Origin: Latrodectus hesperus
Taxonomy: Eukaryota > Arthropoda > Arachnida > Araneae > Theridiidae
Length of the DNA: 64,000 nucleotides
Assembly (NCBI GenBank): GCA_037975125.1
Contig: CM075862.1
Span: 16,569,125 to 16,633,124, forward strand
Direction of reading: 5' to 3'
Shown here: positions 12,001 through 24,500 of the stretch, piece after piece
How positions within the stretch are numbered: position 1 is the stretch's first letter
How the letters are laid out: the number at the start of each line of letters is the position of its first letter
The notes under the pieces: model-generated
Seen by the model: the letters and a program-made list of their open reading frames with translations, nothing else
The model's database searches: none
Told to the model about the DNA's origin: nothing
Position numbers and translations under genes: made by a program

Positions 12001-15000
12001 CTAACAAATTTTTTTAATTAAAAATATTATTTTGCATCTAAAATATTCAATATTATAGGAGTGAGTATAGAGAAAATTTAATAAACATATTTGTCTTTTT
12101 TTATTTAACTGTATTAATCATCATAATGACAAAGAAAGATTAGATTCAGTGTTGACTATCATCTAAACTAAATATTTTACTTTTATTCTGAAACATTTTA
12201 TATTGTTTTCTTTAAAAAATTTAAATAAAAAAATGTCATAAAAGAACATGAACATATACTCAAACTTAATTATCATATAGTAAATTATTTATGATTATCA
12301 AGTACCTTCATATTTATTAAATCAATCCAAATATATAAAATATCTTGCAATAAAACTCCAACAGGAAACAAGGTGAATAAATGATTTATACTAAGTGTAA
12401 TTAAATAAACTTTTAATCATGTACAAATGCTAACACAAAATAAAGTGAAATAAAAATTTAAAATTCAAAACAATACTTAATATTTAAGTGAATTTCTAAT
12501 TTAAATATTTAATAAATTTTTCATTATATTTATGTCAGACATTGCTTCCAATATAGATGACACATTAAAAAAAAAAGACTGCTTAAAATATATTTTCAAT
12601 ATGAAATATCAAAAATTTGAAATCAAACAACTGAGAGCATGAAAAATGATCAAACCTATATAAAATGGTATTATTTATTGGTTTGACTAAAAATCTTAAG
12701 CAGATATAAATACTAATGGAAGTAATAAATGCCAAATTATATTGTACTTTTTTATAATTCACTTTTAGGTAAAATGCTTATTTAATAAAAAGTATTTCAT
12801 ATATTTTTACCAGTAAATTATTTCAAAAGGTAATCATAAGTGCTTTAAGCTTAATCCTTTAACATAAAACAATATCATGAGTTTATTAATTATTTTAATA
12901 AAAATTTCTTATCATTTCTTATAACATCTGAATTTATGCTTGTGTGTGTAATGCTTCCTCATATTATCAATAGAACTTTTTTTTAACAACAATATTTTAA
13001 TTTAAAAGATCAATTTCTAGTTTATTTTGAATTTAAGAAAGTAATCTAACAAAAATAAACTGCAGGTAGTATTTTTAAATAACAAATTCTGGCAAAGATT
13101 CAAATATTATAGACAAGTATTTTTGAGCTCATCATAAATTAGCACCAAACAGAGAGAAGAAAAAAATTGCTCTTAAGTTTAAAAGATAAACATAAGAGAA
13201 ATAATTGTAGTAAAATATTTACAATTTTTATCACTTTCATACAGTAATCAAGAGCTGTTAAATTAAATATACAGCATTGATATTTAAATTGATATTAATG
13301 AAATAAAATTGATAAATAAATGATCAGCATGAATGGAAACTTAAAAATTATCACATAATTTTACATATTAAACAAAAAATTAGAATAGAAAGCAAACATT
13401 TTAGAACTAATAAATTCTTAAAAATGTTTAGGAGACTGTCTAATATTTTTATTGTGAAATTTTGCAATATTTTTAAAGAGAATTAGAAAGATACATTCAA
13501 TAAAACTATAAAATAATTTTAATTTAATTTATAGATAAAAGATAATTTTAAAATAAGAGATGAACATGTTTTCATAATGGTATATGAAAATTTTTAGAAA
13601 CAAAATTTTATTAAATAATGGTATAAAAAATTTTAAAAGCTGTTTCAATAACATTTGAATAATAACATCAAATTATATCTAACACAAAAGTTGCATTTTT
13701 TAAAAACTAAAATTTATCGTATATTTCAGAAAATTATAATCAAAATTCTATATAATCATATCAATCCAAAGTAATTTTCTAAATTTCAAATATAATTAAA
13801 TAGCTTTCATTTTGCTTTCTTTCCTAATTTATTATTGAAAACTTCATCATACTAATTTTCTGCAAGATTCAAAGAACAAATTTAAAATGTATATACAAAC
13901 TAATAAGAAATATTTAACAAACTTTCTTATTTGGAGAAAAATTATAATTGAAAATTTTGAAAAAATATACATGACTGTATAATTATGAGACATTTTTGGC
14001 ATAAAATGTGTACATATTTGCATAGACATCTTTTGAGGCATTTAAAATATCAAGTGAATACCAGAAAATGAAAATTTTAATTGTATATATACTATACTAA
14101 GAGTTGTTAACAATAATTAATTAAATTTGGCATATAATACATGCATGTTTTACACATCATAAGCAAAATTAACTATGTCATTAATTAAGCTTAAATGTAA
14201 ATGGATAGATATATATTAAAAAGAGGACAAAAATAAATTTTAACTGTATATTGTAGATGTATTAAACAATTTTTTTTCAAGATTTTAAAATAAATTCTTT
14301 TTATTATTAATTATTACAAATAAATGCAATAAAACAATCAACCCCAAAAACTTTTTAAATAAATAACTCAAACATAAATATTAAATTTATATACAAAGTG
14401 AAAACAACTTACATGGAAGAAGTATGTCACACGTTCTACACTTAAATAAAATTAAAGGCATTTTATGATTTAAAATCTGAATGATGATTTTGGTGACAAG
14501 CTTCTTAATGTGAAAATAATTTTAGTTTTGAATGCACATCATTACAGAGTCCTATGAAATATTTTATAACAGCATTATACAGGTTACTGTTATGCGCTAT
14601 CTTTTGTGTTTTATTTAAATCAATCAGTTATATATTTGTTTTCTTACATACATAAAGTTGGTTATAATGTCTGATGTCACAGTTCGTTGCATAGATCACA
14701 CAATATATTTTATTTAATTAAATAATTAACAAAAGTTATAAAAATGAAACACAGAATAATAAACAATAAACAAAATGAATCGAAACTAAATCTTTCAAAC
14801 AAAGGAGATTCAATATAAATCCCTAATAAGACGCTTACTTCATCGTAAAATAAAGTACTTAAAAACCATTCTTGAAAATCTAGTTGGAAAATGAAAAAAA
14901 TAGGCAAAAAAAGTTACATGCATTCAACACAAAGTTACATCTAAATTTTAATAAAATTTTCTCTATAAAAGAGATTAATAAAAAATATTTTGCACAATAA

Positions 15001-15110
15001 ATTTCTACTAAAACTTTGTACAACCATTTCAGAAAAAACCAACACAAACTTTAGCAATAAGAATGAAACAACAGATAAATATCCTCAAAATAACATTTTA
15101 ATATCAAATT
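6061..15110. other. AT-rich convergent intergenic region, no genes seen
   Basis: About 9 kb between the two convergent genes. Open frames here are all short and AT-driven with no family signal. Visible features are homopolymers (nine C near 8062, about ten G near 8580), a 34-bp tandem duplication near 8670-8745 and a second short duplication near 8855-8940. One or both 3' UTRs may extend into it. Confidence 0.6.
8670..8745. repeat. Short tandem duplication (about 34 bp, two copies)
   Basis: The segment TTTTTGTTAAATAGAATC with its flanks occurs twice in a row, essentially unchanged. It looks like recent local slippage or duplication in intergenic DNA. Confidence 0.7.
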
Positions 15111-15516
15111 TTTATTATTGTCAATTTTTTGTACAAACAATAATAGTGTGAAGATAAAAACAGATAAAACTAAAGGAAGCATTTTGACATAAGAATTTGA
15201 AAACCAACATCAGTTTACCAAACTTTGGGCATTATCGCAAACCTGATGACAGAAACATTCTTCACAACATAGGCACAAGAATTTCATAGGTTGAGATAGA
15301 ATGAATCCTCAACACACAGACAGCAATAAATTTTCTTTTGTCTCTTGAATCGTCCCATTTCTAAAAATGGACCTAAGAGTAAACGGAGAGGACTGTTTCA
15401 TTGAAGGTTTATTCTCTTTTGAAGGTACACCGTGGATAACCCACTAGTGCAACAAGGCCTTTGGGAGGGTTTCTTCCACCAATGGTTTAAATACAGGTTC
15501 CTACTTATAAGTTGGG
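15111..15516 (-). other. WDR26 proximal 3' UTR with candidate poly(A) signal
   Basis: This follows the WDR26 stop codon on the - strand. It is less AT-rich than its surroundings for about 250 bp, as expected of transcribed sequence. The first AATAAA on this strand is at 15111-15116. The actual end of the transcript cannot be told. Confidence 0.4.
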
Positions 15517-15551
15517 CTATACATTTGTGTTTGATATACTTAACGATTGTC
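15517..15551 (-). CDS. WDR26: WDR26 exon 14 (terminal coding exon)
   Basis: The acceptor TTTTCTAG leads into GA CAA TCG; with the G left by exon 13 this reads [11 protein letters not shown] and stops at TAG 15517-15519. It is short and its sequence is not conserved enough to confirm by eye. The alternative is read-through of exon 13, which would end GI-stop after TSK. Confidence 0.6.
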
Positions 15552-18500
15552 CTAGAAAAGATACAAAAGACTTAAATTTAATCAAAATAATAGATTACAT
15601 CAAAAGAAATTTTAATATTTAATTATATCAAAATTATTGTATTCAAATTTCCCATTTGAAAATTAAAAATATTTTGGATACCAATCTTTTAAACCCAACA
15701 GAAACTATTGTAGCTTTAACAAGATTGTCAGTATTTTATACAGCAATTTTCTTTCCTTGTTTAATATTCTTAATTTTACTATTACTTTTTCTTCCATCCC
15801 TTCATAATTTTTGTTAAATATGATACTTCCATTTTTTGATTTTAAAATTTTACTTTTCTTAAGGCTGCTTGCCATTCTTCATAAGAAACTGTTCTTGCTT
15901 TTATCATTATTTTATTGATAAAGATGTTCTACAATATTTTTACATTTATGAATTACCATTTTTTACCAGAGTAATTAAAGGAGCAATGTAACAATCTCTA
16001 TTTACACTAATTTTTATCCTCTAGGAAAATCATTCAAATTGTAAATAACTTTAGAAAATTTATCAAATATATTATTATAAAAATATAAGTTATAAGTCAC
16101 AATCAAATCTATAACGAGTTAGACATTTGAAGAAGTTCATGTCAACAGTTATAAACTTAACTTTGTTTTGATACTGATTTATCTGTAAAACTTCTAACAA
16201 GCCATTTAAAGAAAAGAACAAATTTTAATATTAAAAACTTGCAAAATAATTAATGTTCCAATTTTCATGTAGCATTATGAATATTAATTTTTCATTTTAG
16301 TCCAATTCTAATTCTGAATAATTTCTTAAAATTAAATGCTAGTTTACCACATTACAGATTCAGTAATGATAAAAATCACTAAAATTTCTGGGTGGTGGCA
16401 AATATCCATAACAATAAATTCATGTATATATTTTTTAATAAAATTAAGTATCAAAAATTAAAAAAGCTTTAAAATTATATCAAAAAGCATAATGTAAGCT
16501 ATTTGTAAATATGTAACATTACAAGAAGTTTCTTTTTAAAAAATTGTAAGACTATATACCTTTACTAGTAGCGCGATATCTCTCAGCAGGACCCCAAATT
16601 CTCACTGTTCCATCATCAGAGGCACTAGCTAGCATGCTGGGAAAAGTAGGGTTCCACGATACACAATTAACAGTGCGAGTGTGACCAAGAAGTATAGCAA
16701 TGGGCATTTCTCTTTTTATATGCCATATGTATACTTTATTGTCTGAAGAAGGATAAAATGTAACACAATAAGCATTTTATACACATTAAAGAAATTTAAG
16801 CTACACAAATAGTCATAATTAATATGGATAAGTTATTCAATGTTATTTAAACTATACATATAAATTTTATTTTTTGTAAAGTAATAACAATTAAATTTAA
16901 ATAAATTTAATTTGGAATCATAGATACTAATTTCTTTAATGGAGTATTGTTCCCTAATTTCCTAAGATTTTAGTTCTAAAAAATTGAGGAAAATGGAAAA
17001 AAAGTACAAAAATGAATGAGATTAAAAACAAAAAGCATAAGAAAAATGTTCCACAAATTATTGTTATTTATATTAAATTTAGAAACAATTTTAATATCTC
17101 AATAAAACAAAAAATATATAAATAGAAAATACACTTTTAGTTCACATGAATAATTCAACAATTAATAATTTTTGAACAACAAAAATAAATTTCTAATAAT
17201 TAGATATTTTGAACTTTATACTGCTACTGTAAATAAGCAAATGTTTCATCAATGACAAAATTTCAGTTTTCACATTATTTAGAAATCCAAAAATTAAATC
17301 TATATATATTATAACTGACAAATAATTTGAATTTGACACAATTAATCTTAGCAAACTAAAAATAAAAAAGAATTTGGTTAAAAATTTAATTAAAGTTTTG
17401 AAAACATGCTTAGACAAATCTTTTCTTAACTTTAAAATAAAATGGAGATATAATGGTAGTAATATAAATAAAATTTGATAACTGCAAGATTTTTATCCTT
17501 TCACAGATTTATTTTTACTAAGAGCATTACATAATTTTAGTTTTTGACTAAATTTAGTTTAAATATTAGTTTTTATTACAAACATTTCATTTCATAATAT
17601 TATTCTAATAGTAAATTAAATAAGCAAATAAAAACAAATTATATCAAATTAAAACATTCCCTTATTAAAACTTTTAAAAACTTGGATTACTACAATTCTG
17701 TTAAACAATGATCTTAAACATATTCACTTTGTTCTAAATATGTATAACTAAAGAATTATTAAAAAAATAATGAAACATTAATTTATTTTATTGGTTCTTC
17801 ATACACACAAACTAAATCAGACCACACTATGTATTAATTTTACTGATATTTCTCAAAATTATCATACAACTGAAGGACTAACTTTTTTCCTGCTCATTGA
17901 TCCAATACAAAAGCAAATGTGTTAAAAAAAAATAACTAAGAGTTAAAACTGGGCTGAAAAACTCTTAATCTAAACCATCGGTTCATCTTTTTTCCCCATT
18001 ATATAAATGTTCATAGTAGACAAACTGCAAAAGAGAGACAATGTTCAATTATACTAAATAAATACATCTGAATTGTGAAAAATAAAATGCCTGTTGATTA
18101 AGTAGAAAAATAATAATTTTTACTCCTTTCTGCTATCTTTAATCACCTTAAAAACTGATAGAAACAAACTTTCATGTAACTCATGCAATTCATTTTATGC
18201 TGTTGAAAGCAAAATAAAAATTAAAGAGTGGTGTTAAATAATAATCTTTTTTTAAGAAAATATTAATCACATTTTTATGGTTTTAAAATTTTTTTATCAT
18301 ATTAATTATTTAAAACCATATAAAATTATTCATTAAATAGAAAATTTTGTTCCCTTATTTACACTGCAGATGTTAAAAATAAAAGTTAAAGAGCTGCATT
18401 CTTTAATTAAATTCTATTCTTAAAGCTCTAAATTAGAAAATTACCTATTTTAAAACTCACGTCATATTTTCAAAAGCAGAAATTCTAGTAGCTTTGTTAA

Positions 18501-21500
18501 TAATGTAAATATATTTGCTTTAAAAATAATATATAAAATTATGAATAAAAAATAACTTAAAGAAATGAAAAGCAGAGATTTCTAATTACAGAAAAAAATG
18601 AAAAAGTTTAAAAGAAAAATCTTATTACATTTTGTTCATAGCTTAGAAATTTAACTTTTAACTCAAATTATCATTAATATTAAATCATAGAACAAACATT
18701 AACCTTTTCAGGACCGGGCGCCTCTGTTTAAGACGCGCGTTCAGGACGAAGCAGAAGCGAAAGGAATGATGTTACAGGACGGGGGTTTTTCTCCGCTAAG
18801 CCTAACTTTAGAATAAAATTCGTAAAAAATAAAGTTAAAGTCCGACCACCAGGATTTTTGGTACCATTTTATATTATCACATAATCTATCTTATAACATT
18901 AAAACTAGACTTTAATAATGTTTTTCCTTCAATTTATAAGAAAATATATATATAAGAAAGTTGATTACCTTGGGAAATAATTTTCGACAGTGCAATTCTT
19001 GTTTTTCCAAAATTTTAATTGACAAAACACTTCAACATATTTTCAAATTAGTAAAAACTATACAAGGGCTATTTACAAGAAAAAATAACAAAATTTAAAA
19101 TGAAGACTGAGTATGGAAACTATCAAAGCACGGATAAACGCAAAGTCCAACATTGCATCTGTGTCAGAATTGCTAGAAATATCATTTTCTAACTCTTTAG
19201 CAAATGAATCATCTATATCACTGAATGGTTCATTTACCATACATGTATATTTATCCTCTGTTAAATGACGCTTCCTCGCCATAATAATCTTGAGTCGAGA
19301 ATTTTCGAAATGGCAAGAAAAGTGAGAAAATAAAACCGAAAGCAGTAAAAACTGTAACGAAACTGACGCTAAAACCCCTAAAAGACCTCCCATAGTAGCG
19401 AAAACAAAATAAAAAAAGTGTTCGGAGAGCTATCAGAAGCGAGAATGCTTAAATCACGTGGAAAGTTGAAGAGCCGAGCTGTATTTGTTTACATTGCAAA
19501 TTCCTCTCCCCCAGCCGCAGCTGATAATCAAAATACCAAAAAAAGCAGGAATATGAAAAAAATGAAGGTCAGAACACTAAAACTACGTTTAGTTTAAATA
19601 TAATGGACACATAGTGCCATCTAGCGATTATTAAAAATTGTTCCGGCTTAAAATGCATATATGCACAGCCCGGCCCTCACTTTCGTCCGTACTGAAATGC
19701 ATATATGCACCGCCCAGCCCTCACTTTCGTCCGTACGAAATGCATATTTGCACCGCCCGTCGCGAAGAGGTTAAAATTAGGTTCTTGCAATTCTGAAGGC
19801 TTGGTTTTCCATTGAATGGTTACCTTTTATTAAAAGTTAGTTTGACTGGGAATTACATGGTTTTAAAGCAGTGTTTCTCAATCGCCAGTCCGCTGATCGA
19901 TACTGATCCGCAAGAAATATTAGTCAGTTTGCAAAATATTCCACTATCTGTCCAAAATCCAATATGCCATCGGCCGATTTACAACTATGTATCTAATCTC
20001 CTTTCATAAATTGCCATGCTGTACACTTAGTATACCAGTTAGTGTGTCCCTATTCTGCCTTGAGTATCAATGATTAATTGAATGCTGAATGTATCTATCA
20101 TAGTGTTTAAGGTGCCTTAGGTTAGATTTTGCATTTTATCTTGCTTATATTTTTCTGCATGATTGGCCAACTAAAACTATTTTTCAGCATAAGTTTTTAA
20201 AAACTTCTGAATTCTGAATTTAATGTGTTAAAACTACTATTATTTCTTCTGCTTTAGGTAGATAAAAAATCAATAACCAGGATGAATAAGAAGGGAGAAA
20301 AAAAGGCACATTACTAAAGTTTGTGCAAAGAAAGGATTCTCCAAAAAGTATGTAGTCTGCCACTTTGAATAAAGATAAAGGTGAATATAGTCCACAATTT
20401 GCTAAGAAAAATCTTTCTAAGGCATAATATCGCAGACTATTTAAAATATGGTTTTGCCTATTGCCCACAATCAGAAGAAAATTGTAGAGATGTTCCATAT
20501 AACAAAAACATGAAAACCTCCAAGCTTTTGCAGCATTTATAAGCAACATACCCATAACTGGAAAGCAAACCTCTGGACACTTTCCAGAAAAAAATTTTAA
20601 AGATAAAAATTCCAAAGGATGCTTTTAAAAGATGTTTCAAAGTTGATAAATCACATTTAAAAGCATCTTATTTAGTTGACCTGCATATTGCCGAAAGTCA
20701 CTTACTGCATTATTCATCATAAAAATGAAAGCATTTAGCAGCAAAGAAATTGACCACACAACTGTATGACATACTTCTGGAATTAAAAATTATAAATTTT
20801 ATCAGAAGCAATGCCTTAAATTCAAGATTGTTTACTACTTTATGTCTAGAAATGGGATTGTAAGATACAAAATTATTGTTGTATGCCGAAATGTGCTGGT
20901 TATCCATAGGAAAAGTCCTTAAGCGGTTGTATAAGTTGAGAAATGAGGTACAATTATTTTTAAATCAGAAAGGATTATTATTGAGCAGAAATTCTTAGAA
21001 CAAAGAATGGGTAGCCAACTGTCATACCTATCAGACATATTTTCAGTGATAAACACTCTAAATTTAAGTCATCAAGGTAAAAATAATACCATTCTCAACC
21101 TTCAACAGTAAGACTGGTGCTTTCAAGAAAAATTGAGACTGGTACAAACATGCTTAAGAAAACACTTTTGATATGTTTGCATCAATCTTTGATCACATTA
21201 TGCTAATGACATGGATCAGAAAAGCGTTATCAGCATTATTTTGGAGCATTTAAATGAACTTTCTATGTATTTTAATCAGTATTATCCTCCAGAAGAAGAT
21301 GTGTGCTCAGGTAATCTGTGGATAATCAAACGATTTTATTGCAGTCTAGGAAACAGAACTTATCAAACTATCTTCAGATCTAGGACTTATCACAGTTTAA
21401 TTCAGTAAATATATATCAGTTTTTAATAAAGACTCCCAACAGAATACCACAATCTTCATGCAAAAACGTTAAAGATTTTTTGCCCTTTCCCTCAACTTAT

Positions 21501-24500
21501 TGGTGTGAAACTTCATTTTTAGCTATCACTGTGATTAAGATGAAGCATCAAAATCGCCTTGCTTTTGCACCTGTTTTAAGTAATGTTGTAACTGGTTTAA
21601 TGCTTAGGATCGACACTTTAGTCAGCAACAGAGAGCAGCAGCAATCTCATCAATTTTAGTTTTTATTTCCTTTAACTTGGTGAATTATTTTTTGCTTATT
21701 TTGTATCTACCTGCACTGTTTACATTTCAATCCATCGTTGTTTTTGTTAATATATTAATTTAAAAAATAAATATCTCTCATTCATACTAGAATTTTCTTG
21801 CAGTTTTAATTTTTATTCTTAATGCAATATTTTAAGTGAGTTCATTGTACATATGTTAATTATAGCAATGCTTTAAAATTATTATTAATAATTTTATTAT
21901 TAAATGCTTCATAATTTCTTTTATTATTTTTAAAATTACTATTGTTTTAATGTCAATTGATGTGAAAAAATTGTGCCAAGGGGTCAACTTACTGGTTCAC
22001 AATAACATACAGAAATATTTTACCAGTCCCAAGAGTAAATCCAGTTGAGGAATGCTGTTTGAATGGGTATATTACACTAATTTTAAATACTGGATTCAAT
22101 AAAGTGGGACTTTTATGCAAATATTATAATATACAAAGACTTTTCTCATAGTTAGATACACAAAAAGGTTAAATTTGAATGATATTAATTTTATTTTATG
22201 TAAAAGCAACCAATACATGTATAAAAACGAAAAAATTAAGGGATTTATAAAGTACTTAAAACTATATGAATTATCTTTTAATATTACATACGATGCACTT
22301 TAGTGAAATTAATTTTTTTTGGAACTAAAGAATTAAAAAAATATTTGAAGGCATTATTAAATTAGGGAACATACATATTACATTACAATTTTGGGGTGCA
22401 AAGTAGTTCGCCTCCTCGTGGTGCACCCTGGATAACGCTAAATGAACTACAACTCTGCGCCTCCAACCATGCCAAAGTGGAGTCGAAAGTTCGCCAGAGC
22501 AAGTCTGCAACAACAGCCTTCAAACAGCCCTTCTCAGGGCCAGAACGTCGCCGTCCCCGGCGGAAAGCTCGTGTTTTTAAATTTTTATTCTGGAACGCTG
22601 GTGGACTGAGTCCATCGAAGTATAACGAATTGAAAAATTGCATTCATGATCAGAGTGCTGACGTCTTTGTTGTCCCTGAAGCTGGTGCTGCGACTGACAA
22701 TATCCTTTTTTATCAGTTGAACGGATACACCATGCATACTGTCCCTCGTGGACAACAGGTAGCCTCTGGAATGGTTATTGGAATTGGTAATGACTGTGCC
22801 TCCAAAACTAAAATTTTACATACTATGAACGCAAGTGATAAGTTGGAGGCAGTCCAAATGGACATTTGGCTGGACAGGAGCCATTTTCATATCATGGCCG
22901 CCTATAACCCTCCCTTAAACATTTTTGACTTTACATTGTTGGAACAGGCAATAACGAATTCTACTATAGTAATTGGTGATTTCAACGCTCCTTCGACTCG
23001 GTGGGGTTACGAGAGAACCACAAGTGTGGGTTCTATACTTGAGACTCTAATTGACAACTGCTCTTTAGACCCTATTGATACGGGACCAACTTTCTTGTCA
23101 TTTGAAGGACATTCTAGTAGACCTGACTTACTGCTTCCTCATACCAGCCTAGTGGATAGATGTGAACATCATCTTCTTGACGACCCCTCTGGCTGTGGTC
23201 ATCGTATTATTGCAGCAAAAATCACACCTAAAGTCAAAGTCTTCCGGCAAAGAGTTCTCAGTCGTTGGAATTTTAGGAAGGCCAAATGGCGCGAGTATGC
23301 TGCCGAGACTGATGCTAATTTAACTGGGAATCTTATTTCCTCTAACCCAGACATCACTTTCAGAAATATTGCTGAGGTGCTTCTCTCTGCGGCATCTAAA
23401 TGCATACCGAGAGGTCAAGTGAAGAAGTTCTCCCCTTTCTGGACGGAAAAACTCACAAATCTGAAGGAGACTAGGAACAGGGCCAGAGAAACTGCAGAAC
23501 GAACAGGAAAACTCGCTGATTGCATAAACTTGAGAAGAGCACAGGCTGCACTTAAGAAAGAGATTATCCAGAGCAAACGGCGTGCTTTTAGAGATTTTGT
23601 AGCAAACCTTGACTATCGCAGGGATGGCGCCAAGGCCCATCGTTTTATTTCTAGACTTAATAACGCCAAACAGCCAAGTAAAGTGACCCCAATTTCCAAT
23701 GGTAATAACTTTGTTACCTGCAAAACAGAAATTGCCGACCTTTTTTGTAGGAGATTCTCATCCTGCTCCTCTACTTTCCCTCACCGTAGAGGAAACACTG
23801 TCCCTAGTGCGGTCCTGCCCGAATTTGACAGTGCTGTCTTGGATGACGATTTCAGTGAAGCTGAGCTGAGACTGGCTATCGCATCTTTAAAGACAAAGAA
23901 GGCCTGCGGCCCTGATAATATTTTCTCAGAGTTCATCATCCACCTCGGGGGCAGAGCTCTGTTCGTGCTTCTCGAGGCTATTAATCAATCATGGCATCAA
24001 GGTACCCCTGCCGTGTGGAGGAAGGCGGAGGTAATTCCTATTTTGAAGAAGGGTAAAGATCCTTGTTTAACTGAGAGCTACAGACCTATAAGCCTGACAT
24101 GTGTCTTATGTAAAGTTATGGAACGTATGGTCAACAATCGTCTTCAGGTGTTTTTGGACCGATACCAAGTGATTAGACATGAGCAGGCTGGCTTTCGTAA
24201 GCACATGTCTACCACAGATCAGATTATGAAACTAACCCAGTTCGTAAAAGATGGTTTTCATCGAAAGATGTCTACGCTTGCCTGCTTTATCGATTTTAAG
24301 GGAGCCTATGATACTGTGAGTCGGAAGATATTGCTAAACAAGTTGGTTAATCTTAACATCCATGGCAACATGCTGAAATGGCTTACGAGTTTCTTGTCTC
24401 AGAGGTTCATTAGAGTTCGATATCATGACACCTCCTCAGGCTTTCGTCAGCAAAAGAGAGGCCTCCCCAGGGAGCAGTTCTAAGCTGTGTCCTGTTTAAC

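Noticed and set aside
9791..17417. Short AT-rich - strand frames (60-74 codons) in intergenic and intron DNA
   Set aside because: Composition is dominated by I, F, Y, K and N as expected by chance in AT-rich DNA; no splice or family evidence.
20220..20640. Two - strand frames of 131 and 60 codons
   Set aside because: They overlap the hAT transposase remnant on the opposite strand and are shadows of it.
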